Origin: Epiperipatus broadwayi
Taxonomy: Eukaryota; Onychophora; Udeonychophora; Euonychophora; Peripatidae
Length of the DNA: 64,000 nt
Direction of reading: 5' to 3'
Assembly (NCBI GenBank): GCA_028023455.1
Contig: JAQFVV010006341.1
Location: forward strand, 1,860,001-1,924,000
In this document: piece by piece, positions 48,851 through 62,334 of the stretch
Layout of the letters: each line of letters opens with the position of its first letter
How positions within the stretch are numbered: the stretch's first letter is position 1
Made by a program: the position numbers and the translations under genes
The notes under the pieces: generated by a model
Told to the model about the DNA's origin: nothing
What the model saw: the letters and a program-made list of their open reading frames with translations, nothing else
Database searches by the model: none

Positions 48851-50847
48851 GTGTTAGCTGCCAATTTTTAATAAGAAAATGCCTAAATTCCTAGGAATAA
48901 AAATAACAAATTTCATAATTGGTGGAGGACACAATAAGTCAACAACTCAAATTCTTTATAATCATATACGCACTATTTACGCAAATATATATTTAGATTA
49001 ACACAATTCTATTTTACCTTAGAACACAGCAGTTAATTTCTGATTAGTATTATTTCCCATACTATTAAAAGTCAATCTAAAATACATATCATAGTAATTA
49101 ACTTTTTACTGCCTTCAAGTCTTTCTTTAGCCTGTGCAACTCTTAAGGATTGTAAAATCGTAATAAAGTTGAGGTGATCTGTTTAAGTTCTTATTTAACT
49201 TGATAACTTTCAGGAGCCAAGATCCTGAAGGAAAAAATTTCCATGATTTTCTTCTGCTGTTTCATATCATCTGCTTTTGAAGTTGGCTCAAGATGAAGTA
49301 GAGAGGGCATTTTCTGTTCTGCTACAGTTTATATCTTATTCAATTCTTTTGTTCTTTCTGGAATATTTCAACTAATGTAGTAGTTCCTGATCATAGATGT
49401 ATTATCAGTTCAATTAATCCAGAACTGACTTTGTAAATGTAATTAATATTTTAGTTTGTTCTAATTAAATTTCTTTTGTTATTAGAAATATTTTTCCTTT
49501 CAATAACATTTGCTTTCAATTTTTTAATTTACTTTTACAAAGCATTTTAACTAAAGAATTTATTAATCTATTTTTTCTTACTTTGAATTTAATCTCCAAA
49601 TGTTTTTTTTTTTAAAAAAATTAATTTAATACATATATTTCGGACATAGTTTTTGTGAATGATAATTTGTTGATAATTCAGTTTGTAAACACCCATTCAC
49701 TAATACTATAATTTACATATGTGCCCAAACAATTCAGACAAATGAAGGTTGAGACAGGAATTAATAAAATATATATTTTAATGATTTGTGGCTATGATGC
49801 CAAATATAGTAATGGAAATTTAAAAAAATGCCATTAGATGTTATGGACTTAGAAATTAGGAAAAGTTTAATACATGTTTGTGAATTGAATGCCTTTATTT
49901 ATTGGCAATTCATTTTCTAAACAGCCACATTTATTTAGATTACAATCTATCAGTAATGAAAGCTTCAGTTATAATAGCAAAAATATGCCTGAAGTATTTT
50001 TGGAACAGATTTTGAATTATTTATGTATAAGAAATACAAGCTTCTTTATATTCTAAGTATAACCCAGAAGCCATATATATTGTTTTTAGAAATAACTTGA
50101 GAAATTTGAGATTTTGAATGTAAATGATAATAAATAGATGAAATGGCCAGAAAAGTGCAAAGAGGTAAAAAAAAAAAAAAAGATAGGCCTAAATTTAAAA
50201 AAAAAAGTTTTTTAGGAAAGTGAATAGAAAATTCCAAAAAGCAGTCAGGAAAAACAAGGAATAATTTTATAACATCTGCAGAAAGGCGGTAAATAGAAAT
50301 TAAATTGGATAAACAAAACCTATCTTCTGGGGATTTGGAAACCAAAAGAAAATTCCATTGATAAGTAGGTTTGTGAAAAATTTAAATAGATAGAGTATAA
50401 CCAAATAATACATAAAATAGATTAATCTACAAATACAACAATTAGAACACTATGCAAATCATTGGCACAGAGAGATCCCATTGTCATGGAAGAAGATTAG
50501 ATTGTATGGTAATTGTTGACATTCCATTAAAAATTTTACAGAAAATTAAAAAATTGAAAATACTTATTTATATACAATAAAATTAAATAATATAATAAAA
50601 CTAAATATGTGTGGAAATAAACTTGTACAAGTTAAAAAGAAATAATAAACTTGCAATAAGTATAAATATTTACTTATAATATTTAATGAAGAAGATATAT
50701 ATGTTCAAAAATAAATAAGAATATTAAAATCAATAAATTGTTTGGATTTAAAAAAATAAAAATTTAACTAATAGGAAACATTGATTAACCGCAAATTGTT
50801 GCCATGGAGATGAATAAGATTTTATATGTATAATAATATAAAGACAT

Positions 50848-50987
50848 TGAATTGAAAATGAGAATATTGTGCAACAGATAAATCAACCGCAAACATAATA
50901 GATATTAAGTGGAAACTGAATTGAAAATGAGAATATTGTGCAACAGATAAATCAACTGCAAACATAATAGATATTGAATGTAAACAG
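50848..50987. repeat. Tandem duplication, two units of about 70 bp
   Basis: GAATTGAAAATGAGAATATT, GTGCAACAGATAAATCAAC and ATAATAGATATT occur twice in direct order with about three differences, so the duplication is recent. Confidence 0.8.
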
Positions 50988-51633
50988 TCTAGTAAATCAT
51001 CTAACATTAGAAACCAAAGGAGCAACAGAACAGAGGAAGATTTAAGAAATTAAGAATACAAACATTAAGCAAACAGAAGAGACTGGCATTTATGCATTGA
51101 ACAATGTCAAAACCACAAGGAATCCATCTCCAGGTTGAAATCTATAGTCTTTAGAAATAATTTTGAGTAACTAGTTCTCTACATATAAATAAATTAATGG
51201 TAAATAGCTGAATACATTTTGGTAAATATACATCATTATTAACTTTAACTGTCATACAATATTGAATAATAATCTGATAGTTATTTTAATAGCAACATTA
51301 GGATTCAGAAGCTTCATGAACATCCTACATTTTAGTTTCATAAAATCTTGTTTATTTGTATATATTATTTTTATTAGTTTTATATATTTGTATATACTTT
51401 TTTTATCTAATTATACTTTATGTTTTTTGAAATGCTTAGAATTTATTTTATTTATGAGATGTCTTGTTTTAATAATCATCAATTTACTAATATAGAAGCT
51501 AATACAAAAGTAAATATCTGTAAAAAAAAATGTTCTATTATTTATGTTAAGATAATATATTAGTTGCTTAATTGGTTTCATTGTTTTTATTATTATATTA
51601 TAAAATTATCTTTTTTTTAAATTTATGTTTCAG

Positions 51634-51802
51634 TTAAAGAGAATTTGGACAAAGGAGAGTATGATAGTATTACACAGTTGATACGAGATATACGGATATT
51701 ATTGCAGAATTGTTTCCGAACATATGTTTCTAGTCATCCCTTTGCCAAAAGAGGATTGAAATTGGAAACTATGCTTGAACAAAAGTTAGCTTTATTACCT
51801 AG
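51634..51802 (+). CDS. BRD10: BRD10-like bromodomain protein, second coding exon
   Basis: It follows acceptor TTTATGTTTCAG and joins the first exon in phase (one base carried over). It encodes IKENLDKGEYDSITQLIRDI, then RILLQNCFRTYVSSHPFAKR and GLKLETMLEQKLALLPR: the A, B and C helices of a bromodomain. Donor AG/GTAAGA follows at 51803, phase 2. The NC..(Y) pattern and the MLEQKLALL end are as I know them from BRD10. At the place where canonical bromodomains have YN, the acetyl-lysine-binding asparagine, this protein has YV, so classical binding is doubtful. Downstream exons were not found in the window. Confidence 0.85.
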
Positions 51803-54800
51803 GTAAGAAAAATGAAAATTTTATCTAACTCTTTTTCTATAAATTATAAATAATAAAACACAAAAAAATTAAAGTAGTGATTATGTCATTATTATAAATA
51901 GAATGTTAAATAATATTAAGCCCTGAAATATCTACAAAGCCATTTACTTATATTTCTGCTTTTAGAGTATTAATAAGATTCTCTCATCCACTTCTCCCAC
52001 AATGAAAATGCAGTATGTCTACATTTTTCTTGGACAAACACAGACTATAAGCAAAAACCCTGTTTATAGTCATTTAAAATAAATATTTCTAAAAGATAAC
52101 TTTGGACATAATAATTATCATAAAAAGTATTAAAGACCAATATCATATTAGAATGTCCAGATCTGTTGAATAGCAAAGATTTTATAAATGTTATAACAAG
52201 TTCATTTTATATTATACAGATAAGGGTGCATCTACACAGATTTCAAGTTATTCATTAATTATATCAAAGTAAATTGCATTTTTGTTTAAATGTTACTTAT
52301 ATTTTATAGATTTGTCTTAAAGTATATTTCTGATCTTAATTCTAACAAGTAGTTTGCTATTAATAAGTAAAAAGTTGAATTTGCGTATTACTATATATAG
52401 GATGACATACATTTGAACTGCTTAAACTCACATTTAAAAAGATATCGGTTGTAAGTTTTTGTAAGTGCAGTGTATCACAATAACAAAGAAATAAATTTGA
52501 ATTTGAACTAAGATTTAAGTTAAGTTATTCATTTTTTCTTATACATTTAACATAATATATTTCTTATTTTTTAATTTTGTTAAACTGCCATGAAAAAATT
52601 AAATTTTCATGGTTTTAGATATTTTGCTCCAGAAATTAAAATATGTCAATTTTTTTAATAATTTGACATTGTCTTTAAATATTAAATTTTATTTACGTTA
52701 TTAAATTTATACATGGAACATTAGTTTGTTTGATTTTATATCAAAAAACATTTAATATTTTTGTTTTTATAAAACTGTTAAGTTTATCTCTTGATTTACA
52801 CAAAACTATATAAGACGCAATTCACAAATTACTTTTGTTGTTTTTGTTTTCATATCCTTCTTGTTTTTATACATTTTTTTTTTGTAATTTCTGCTTTTTG
52901 TTCAACAAACTTATATTTTGTATTTTATTTTTATGCACTGGTATGTTTTTATAAAAAAAAATTTTTTTATTTGAGAAAGAGGTATATGGGCACCAGCCAA
53001 AGTTTTGTACACAAGCTGGACATTACTGGTACACCCCTCAAGTCTAATGATCACAAGTATATGGAAGATAAAAAGATATCAGTAATTAACTAATTTATTA
53101 ATGAGACATTTCCCATAAGTTTATAGTATTCTAACATTAGAAAATTTAACACATAAAAAATATTATATTGGATATAATATGGATTCTAGTTGTATTTATT
53201 GTTTTCTATTGCATTTAGAATCTTTCAGAATAGTAGCCAACTGCTTTTTAACTTCAACATTAGATCATATTCTGAACTTTCAGTTTTCATGAAATATATA
53301 TAAAGTAAACTTTTTTGAAAAATTCAAAAGTTAAAAGATACATTTAGAGAGTAATTCTGAAGTAGAAGTATTTTAAAATAAACCTTAAGCTGAGAGAATT
53401 ATTTGTGGCTCATGTTAAAAATGCCTCCACTTAATTTCAGATTCTGTCATAAAGCTATAAGATTATTATATTCAATATTAAAAGTCACAATTTTTTATTA
53501 TTATAAATTTATGGTGTGCTTCAACTATTTAATATTTTTACATTAAGTTAAATAAATATTACTAATTATGTTTTTACTTAAATCACAATTTGTTATTATA
53601 TTATTATTATTATTGGATTAGTATTGTTATAGATTCTTCAATATTTTAATTTAGGCAAACACTTTTAATTAAGAAGTTATCAATGTTTCACATTACTGTA
53701 GCTATTCTTAATGAAAGTTATTTTTAAAAAAAAAAATTCATTTGAATTGATAGATAGTTAATACATTTTTTGTAAATGCAGTTTAATAAATAAAAGAAGA
53801 TTGTATCCAAGCTTTAATTATCGAATAAAATAACAATGAATAGATTGGATTATTAAACAAGTAGATTTTTGACCATTTTTTTAAGGCTTCACAAGGGATA
53901 TCTTGAATGATTTATATTATGCCTAATGCCTATTCATATTAGATAGTCCACTCAATTCAGACCATATTCTCATACCTTCCATAATCCATAAAATCAATTA
54001 AGAACTTATTGCATTCTTTTAACTTTTTACAGTTTGAGAGCAATGACAAGAGAAAATATTTTGTGATAATTTATTATTAATAATGAAAGGCTCCATCAAA
54101 GTCCTGTTGTGAAATAATTTCTTTAGATGGCTAACAGTAAAAAAAAATTTTTATCATGCAGTTAGCAGCTATTAAAAACTGTATAATAGGCTAAGGATAA
54201 TATAAACTCATTGTACCATTAAGTCATATTATGAATATAAAAGGAAAAATAACTTGCTTATATCATATTAAAGATAAAATGGGAATTGTTTAATAAATAA
54301 TAGGCTATTGATGTACATTTTGAGAACTATTTCAAAACATTGGTTATTATTCCAGAATACGTCATGATGATGATAATGATGAGCTAGTAATATGTAAGAG
54401 GAAATTGAACACAAAATAGTTCTATAATGAATTTATAAAACAACATTATCGACAATTTGTGTTGGTAAATTATTTTTTAGTATTCAGTTGTGAACAAGAA
54501 TTAGAAAATGAATCTTCTTGTAATCCATGGAAGGGAGAATAAGATTGTAAGAAATTATAATATATAATAAGAAATAATAACTAAAAATCTGAGTTTTTAT
54601 TCATAATAGAGAATGCATATTTAAAAATTGTAAGAGAAATATACATGTAATATTTTGTTAGATCAGAAAAGGGTTTAATTAAATTATGCATTGATTTCAA
54701 GTAAATTTAGGAATAGCATTAAAAAAAATTTCCTAGAGGTAATATAAATTTAGATTCCAGTTTGTTGAATTTATTAATTTTTAAAAGAATAAGAATTGAT

Positions 54801-55829
54801 TGAAGCAAAATATCTTATTTGCAAATTAAAGAGGTATATTAGAGGAAAATTTTTAAATTGTTTGAAAGAAAATAAGTACTACATATTGTTTAATCCCTTA
54901 ATTTGGCAATAGAATCAATCATATTTGATTTTTTTAATATTTCTTAGCATATTCATTATTGTCATGATTGGAGCCATTCATCTTATAACTGGTTGTCCTG
55001 TTTATTTTTTCATCATCTTTCTGAACATTATACATAACTTTAATAAATTAAATTGTCTAATATGATTGTTATTAGTAGCAGCTTAAAACAAGTATAGCCA
55101 TTTTTACTTTTATTGGGGGGGGGGGGGGCACAATGATTGACAAAAAATATAATAAAACAATGATTTTGCAATGTCTATACAAACCACAAATGCTGGTTCT
55201 TTAGTCTCATGCTATCTTTTTTTTTTTTTTCAAATTATCTTTTATTTTTTTGAAATATTTTAATATCTCACCTATTCTATCTATATCTTCCTAATGAAAG
55301 CTATCTTGAGATAATCTGTATAATGTTAAATGGGATCTACTTCTCCCATGAAACTGCACTGCTGAAATTTTTAGGAAATCTGTTATCATTCATTCTTTTA
55401 CATAATCAATAAAATCAAGATATGACTTTATCGTTGTAGAGTTTATGGACACATGATTTTGACTTTGTAGTTTTAGAAATTTTGCAGTGCATATTTAAAT
55501 GTTGTTAATGATTTATGTTAAGACAATACACTTGTATCCTAAAAATATAAGATCCAAAAAATACATTTAAATTTGTTGAGGCTTGACACAAGTGGAGATT
55601 TCCTTGAAACTGATCCTATGACTTTGTATTATCATACTTCATAATTCATACCTAATTTGGCTACTATATAATATCTTATACCTTAGTTAAATGATGAAGT
55701 AATAATGGGTGCATGAATGGCTTTCATTTATAATATTCATAGTTTTTATACACATAATTTAATTGCAATAATTATATCATTATTGTGAAAATTTCTATTT
55801 TTTAATATAATAAATGCAGTAATGGCACA
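51803..55829. other. Probable intron, no feature recognised
   Basis: AT-rich sequence after the second BRD10-like exon. A G14 run lies at 55115-55128. A 100-codon open frame (52791-53093) is F/Y-rich at first, then reads MGTSQSFVHKLDITGTPLK; I cannot place it. Confidence 0.45.
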
Positions 55830-56170
55830 TTGGAGTGTGTTTCACTTCAGCATGTAAATCTGAAATTGACTTATATTTGAAAATTGATACCCATCAAAAT
55901 TAAAAGTTATTAAAAGACTTGTATTTTGAATCAAAGTCTACATTTATAGATTGTATTCCAAAGTTTTTTTAGATTCATATCATTAAGAACATTTTGTAAA
56001 TCATCTTTTGAATTCCTGTAAATCTAAAAGCCAACAAGTTAATACTCCTATGTTTGATTTTCAAAATTGCATTTGCATCTTTGTGAAGCTTTCTATAAAT
56101 TGTTCCAAAGATTATTGTCATTAAAATAGAAAATGAATTTGAGGCATATACTTACATTTGTTTAACAGTA
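55830..56170 (-). pseudogene. Short LINE RT relic
   Basis: The minus strand reads FGTIYRKLHKDANAILKIKH, then LLAFRFTGIQKM in shifted frames, resembling the end of the RT fingers and the catalytic region of the LINE at 21720-22740. The catalytic aspartates are not preserved. Confidence 0.35.
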
Positions 56171-58439
56171 TTTTTTATTTCAGATACCTCAGATTTCAAT
56201 TGGTAAAAGTAATGCTTCCTTTCATTCCATCATTTAGAAGTTTTATAATACAACCAATTTCAAACAATGACCTAAGGGATTAATGGAATCATTATATAAA
56301 TTGTATTTTGCTTCTGATATTTTTTTTTCACTTTGCTCATTTATCTCAGGTAAGATCAAAATTGACTTCTAGGAATAATCTCCTTAGAATGTTGACTGAC
56401 ACTATTTGGGGTTGTGATGCAAGTACTTTATGGACACTTCCTAAGCACTAATATATTTTGCTGGTGGATATTATGTCCTTAATTGGAGAAAAAGTTCCCA
56501 CACTAAACTTTTTGATATTTAATTAAAAATTGCACAAGAAATGTTACTTGCAGACTCAAGTCCATTATGTTGCAATGGTTTATTGTTCTTTCACATATTC
56601 TTCATATATTAGAAGACAAATTGCCTCATAGAAAATATGTAAAAGCTGTTAAGCAGAAAGAACTTGTCAGTAACTCAAGATATAGTTTCACTACTTAAGA
56701 CTATTTCAAAAGTCCCTTTCTCAACCAATGCACTATAGGAAATAGTGGAATTTGTATGTTTTCAAACAGTTTTTTTTGCCAGATACAACAGTAAAGCCAG
56801 ATGGTTTTAGTCTTTCTAGATGCAATTAGAGTCTCATTAATAGATTTATGAGAACATAATCATTGTGCTCATCTGCTTTGTAAATGGAATTTAGCAAGCA
56901 CTGATGTTTATAGATATGTGATAGGCATAAACCGTGAACTACACATTATTGACCATTAAAACTATATTTACAGTGGCAAAATTGAATGAACAACTTAATA
57001 AAGGCACTAATGAATTTAATCTCATGATTGGAATCTCTAATGATTCTTTTTGGTTAATAATTAAAACATATGCTAAATAAATAAATAATATGATTATTAT
57101 TGCCAGTTTCCCTGCTTGGGCTATTCCAAATTTAAATAAAAGTTATAATTCCTATGGAATTTTCTTTTAGAAATAAACTTTGGTCTTTGTCTGAACTTTT
57201 TTAATCTAATGTTGGAGTTTAAGCACTGATGAAATGAGTATTAAATACCTTGCACAAAATGTAGTATTTGAAACTAGCTGATGATTGTTTTTTTGTACAA
57301 TTTAAAAGAATATTTTCCTATTGATGTAACTGTGATCAATTGTTGCCAAGGTCATTCTCAATTGCTCTCACCCAGACTAGATATTATCAATTGAATATCA
57401 TGAAAAGTACACACAAATTAAAAAAGATAAAACAATATAAAAGGAAAATGATAAAAATAAAGAAAAAAGATATAGATTCTTCTTATGAAGATTATCTGAA
57501 GCGGAAAGTGAGACAGTAAGACAAACTATAGTCAATAGATGAGACAATTACAACTGTTTTTTCAAACCCACATTAATTAGTGTAAGATGTAGAATGATTA
57601 TTGGTATATTTGCATTAAAAGTGGAAAATTTTTAGAAAAGTTTTTGGTTTTCTTTTTCTGTTTTCTTAACATTGATACCTGCTTTATATTTTTTTATCCA
57701 AAGGTTTTCAACATTCTCTTAGTTATAGTCAAATAAAGAAATTATTGATACTTTTCGTATGACATTTTCTTTTTTTTCTCTCCCAGATTCCTGATATTGA
57801 ATTAAGAAAAAAATAGCAAAAGTTTTTAATTATGTCACTTTATCTTATTTGCATTCATAATTAGTGATTAATTTTTTATTTGTTTATTCTAAATGTAAAT
57901 TTATTTCAAGAAATATTAATTCCATTGTTTGCCTGTATCATTATTGGCTCTTTTTTTTATTTAAAGTCTTGAAATAAATATTAAGAGTCATTTTTCTGAA
58001 ATATAATATATGGCCCATAATCTTTTATTTTAGAGTAATCATAAAAGTAATTGTAATATTAAAAGAAACATTACTTATATGATTAGGTTCAGTGCCCATA
58101 GATGTCCCTCCGGTTGTATAGTTAAGATAGATTGCACTTAGCAAAACAAGAAAATGAAGTATTAGGGAGTTTGATTTGTAAAAAACATTATAGTTTGGGA
58201 AACTTATAAAGGGGGGGGGGTAGGGTTTAATTGTAGTATTATCAAAAAGAAGACGAAATGACAAGATGTAAGAAATAAACAAAGGGTAACTGATTTAGAT
58301 AAATTTAGATATTAAGAGGGAATGGATCTGTAAAATTAATGATAAGTAAGTTACTTACAAGGGTAATAGAGAAGAAAGAGTCAAAAGAATTTATAAAAGG
58401 GTAGTAAGAAAATAAGATATTATTAAAATTGGATATTTG
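56171..58439. other. Unassigned
   Basis: No family recognised. A G10 run lies near 58210. Confidence 0.35.
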
Positions 58440-60037
58440 AATATGCAAAGTGATAGGAGACCAGAAAAGTGGCTGGAATTAAACAAAGCAGTTAAAAATG
58501 AAGAGTTTTAGCTATTAGCAGTAATGGAAACACATCTAAGAGAAGAATAATCTACACTGGAAGACTTGGCATGGCAGGATATAAAATACTGTTAAGTGTC
58601 AAGAACATTTGAGGTTTGAGATAAGATTAAGAAGACAAGAATGGATAGTGGCTATAGTGTATATGTACACTATAATGGAGTGGAATAGTAACATATATGA
58701 ATGCCTAATTAAGAATATGTAGTACAGAGTTTCAAGAAAAATGGGGAGAAAATGTTTGTAGAAGATATCAATGGGCGTATTGAAGAAATTGACATAAATA
58801 ACAAAAATGGACAGCTTTTGAAAATTTTTTATCAGAGAGTGAATTTGAGCATTGGAAATGTATCAAATATTTATGAGGGACAATACACATGGTCTAGAAA
58901 TGATATATTTCACACAATAGATTATGTATTAATAGAGAAAATGGGAATGAATAAAGTACGGAAAATTAAAGTATTCGATAATGAAGAGAGAGTATGTAAT
59001 AGTGACCTTAACTTCTTTATAATGTAAATGGTTAGTAATTTGATGGAAAATAGTAATAAAAGTAGAAAGGATAGTGAAAGACATGGATGGAGAATGAATG
59101 ATAATAAGTTAGTAGAATATAAAGTAGTAGAATAAGAAATCATGAAAGAGTTTGTTGATGATGAATATAAGGACTGGTGTGATAAAGTAGAACAAGTGGC
59201 AAGTAGGATTTTAGGTGGAAATATTCAAAAGAATAAAAATAATAGAAAAGTGTAAAAGAGATGGGAAAAAAACATGAAGAGAATATAAATATGCTATTAA
59301 AACAAAGAAAGTGCAAAAGATGTTAATATTAAATGGGAAAAGTATTTTTTTAAAAAAATTTAGCCAAAATAGATAATTATAGAGAATGAAATTAAATAGT
59401 AAATTATTGGAAGATATTAATAAAAGTGAAAGAGATGGGAGGGAAAAATTTTGGGAATATATTAAAAGAAGGAATGTAGGGGAAAGAGAAATAGTATTAC
59501 TAGATGACGAGGAAAAAGAGTGTAGTTCTAGAAAAGAATTAGAGACAATCTTAAATAAGTATATAATGAATATAATGTTAGATGTGAAGGACATATTGAT
59601 AACAAACAAAAGCGTATACTAATGGAAATATTAAATTTACAGAAAATGAATTGAATGAGGCAGAGAAGGAATTGAAAAGTGGAAAAGCAAGAGGGTTAGG
59701 CATCTGTTAATTGAATGTAAATGTTTACAAGGAGAAAGGGTACAAATAATGAAGTTGTGGGAGAATAAATATAAACGAAGTGATTATACAGAAAGTGGGT
59801 TCTTGGTTTTTATGCTGGGTTTGGGAAAAGATAAGGGGGATTTGGATATGAAGGCAATAGAGTTGACAAAGATAATGTCCTAGAAATGGGATAGAGCAGG
59901 ACAGATAAGGATATGGGGGAAAAGATAGAGAGTGGAAAAGGGAGATAAGGTGTCTAACAGGTTTCTCTGGGCATAGTGGCTGAGAGATTTCTGACTGGCG
60001 AGAAAAGAGAAGCCATAGTACATTACATCACACACAA
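58440..60037 (+). pseudogene. LINE copy with endonuclease and 3' end, RT deleted
   Basis: On plus: the endonuclease start (MQSDRRPEKWLELNKAV, then METHLREE; stops present), an open part at 58752-59027 (DINGRIEEIDINNKNGQLLK, then GQYTWSRNDIFHTIDYVLIE, the apurinic-endonuclease motifs) and the linker (59386-59622, REKFWEYIKRRNVGE). At about 59696 the sequence jumps from KSGKARG, just before the RT, to HLLIECKC, the C-terminal motif. The whole RT is missing. The 3' end matches 1476-2037 closely. Confidence 0.75.
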
Positions 60038-60862
60038 AAATCTAGGCTAAATATTATAGTTGTTCTTACATCATATTCTTTATTTTTTGTGTGTGTTCAT
60101 TGTATGATTTAAAAATTAGAGTTTTAATTTATAATTGTAAATCATTTGTTGATCTGGCCAATGGTTTTACTTTTATTCTATGATCTTCATAATATTTTGT
60201 TGATTGGTTTTTTTGTTTCTTTTATTGGAAAATTTTGTATGAAATCAATTTTCTATAATATTTCTCAAATGGCAAAATACTTTTCATTGAGTTTTTTGTT
60301 ATCATTGTCTCCATTCAATTCATCTATAAAATGTATATATCTAATTTAGTTTATAATGTGATTTTTTTTTTTTTAAAGTATGTTTAAGACCTGAAGACAT
60401 GTTATTATTTTTACTAGTTTTAATTTTTATTCATTTTAATGGTATTGTTATATTTTGACTATGTTTATGTATGATCTATATTTTTTGTTTTCTTATTTAA
60501 TGATTTTTATATTCATTTCAGATTTTTTTTCTCCTTCTGTGATTATTATTTTTTATATTATGTTATTTATAAACTGTATATTTGTATGCGCTGACATTTT
60601 TCTTTGATTAGATCTGTGATAAATATTCTTAATAAGATTAGAAATTCTTGTCTTGATATCTCATCCAGTTTTAAAACCATCTATTTACTAATGTCATGGT
60701 TGCTTTTGAAATATCAAATATTCTTTAGGTGAATTAGTTTATTATCTATTCCATATGATTCAAGTATTGGCCATGTTATTATCTTTTGGTTAATGCTATC
60801 TAAATTATTCTGAATCATTGAAATAGTTAAGGCTTTACTTCATTAGCGTTTGAAATCAATTA
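60038..60862. other. AT-rich, nothing recognised
   Basis: T-rich sequence without a coding signal. Confidence 0.4.
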
Positions 60863-61124
60863 ATATATATATGTGCTATGTGCACAGATAATGAAGCTAT
60901 TTGATGTATGTAAAATTATCAAAGTTACTGCCAAGCGCTTTCTAGGCAGTTTATAGTCCCATATTCATGGTGACTTGTATTTGGTTAAGCACGTAAAATT
61001 ATCAAATACAAGTCACCGTGAATATGGGACTATAAACTGCCCCGAAAGCGCTTGGCGGTAACTTTGATAATTTTACTTCAAAAATCAAATAGCTTAATTA
61101 TCTGTGCGCAGAGCACATATATAT
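60863..61124. mobile_element. Palindromic MITE, 262 bp
   Basis: Nearly the whole element pairs with itself: ATATATATGTGCT with GCACAGATAAT and AGCTATTTGA at the left end match the inverted right end, and inner blocks AGTTACTGCCAAGCGCTTTC and GTCCCATATTCATGGTGACT recur inverted. TA repeats flank it, suggesting TA target sites. A half copy lies at 19200-19365. Confidence 0.8.
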
Positions 61125-62334
61125 CTGAAACATTATAAAGCACACATAGAGTTATCCCCCCCCCCATCTAATTTTTTGATATGTATGCAAAATATTTGTT
61201 GTGTGATTCTTTTGTTCTTTCTAAATCCACCAGTCATTTAATATTTCATCATAACCTTGCCTAAAATACTTATTAGTGCATTTGTTCTGTTATTCTCATC
61301 AGTGAATATCTGGTTGTAGTATTCTGTTGCCTAGTTACTTATTACTTTTTTTTCTTAACTATTGTTATTATTTTCAGATTTTTTCTCATTTATTTTCTGA
61401 TTTTTAAACTCATTATTATAAGTCTTCAGATATGAAGATTAATTTTGAATAATCAGTAAGCAGTGATCAAAGATTATTTCTTTCTGCTGAAATATAATAT
61501 TGTTTCATCACAGGCTATCTTCTCTCTATGCTCTTTCATTTTTTATCATATTATTATCATTTATTTAAATTTTCATGCCACTAGTTATCTGCATTAAATG
61601 TGATAATTTTTAACTGCATACCCAATAATTGTATTTTTAGTCCTTTTTTATATACAAATAGATATGAATATGTTAGTCAGTATATTGTTTATTTCAACAA
61701 AAATATTTAAGGATCTTGCCCTCCATCAGCCATAAATGTGAATGGCCTAGAAAAAGTGTCTAATATGATCTCTTTTGCAAAATATGAATAGATCATCATG
61801 TCAAGTAATTTGTTTAGAATAAAAAAAAAATGAATAGAGTTGTGTAACAGATCATACATGACTTTCAAGGACTACGTATGATGGACTGAACTTTCAATAA
61901 AAGGTTGATTTCAAATTTTGTCCTTTAATTAATGCAGATTGTTTATTTAAGTTATTAGAATATTTGTAAAGATAGTAGTAATAATTATGATTTATATATT
62001 TTAGCAAAGTAGGATATAGTAGTAATAGTAAAAAAAATATTTCAATATAGATTTATGTAATATATAAACTTTGTTTGAAATGGATTTTTCAAGACCCGAA
62101 TATGATTCTTGTAGTCAAAGAGTTATAAATGATATAAGATTGAGATAGCTGCTCATAGTGAAACTCGTTATTTACAGGAAAAAAAAAAATTAAACATGTA
62201 TATGAGTGTTAAGTTTTTTTTTTGAAAGATCATTTTATTGAGAAAAGTAAAAAATTATGAAGTGTAACTTGATATCATCTATTGAAATTTTTAGGGATAT
62301 CAATAAAAAGTTAATGCTATTAAAAATTGTTATA
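61125..62334. other. AT-rich, nothing recognised
   Basis: A C-run (about 61148-61157) directly follows the MITE. No other feature. Confidence 0.4.

Larger units (their letters stand above)
29557..51633 (+). other. First coding intron of the BRD10-like gene (about 22 kb)
   Basis: It is bounded by donor GTAAGT and by acceptor TTTATGTTTCAG at 51633. It contains the Penelope foldback, hammerhead repeats, LINE relics, the Penelope 3' end and the Gypsy relic described separately. Stretches 29600-30400, 30620-31970, 33000-34260, 34840-36300, 36490-38370, 41300-41760, 42300-43870 and 48900-50840 show no feature I can name. Confidence 0.8.

Noticed and set aside
49190-49250. Primer-binding site of the Gypsy element (TGGCTCCTGAAAG on minus)
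   Set aside because: No LTR end next to it and no clear complementarity to a known tRNA 3' end.
52791-53093. Possible third BRD10-like exon (LDITGTPLK region)
   Set aside because: No acceptor in the needed phase and no resemblance to the sequence that follows the bromodomain in BRD10.
59211-59609. 132-codon minus-strand frame, hydrophobic
   Set aside because: Antisense of the LINE linker region; Phe/Ile/Ser-rich from reversed AAA/GAA codons.
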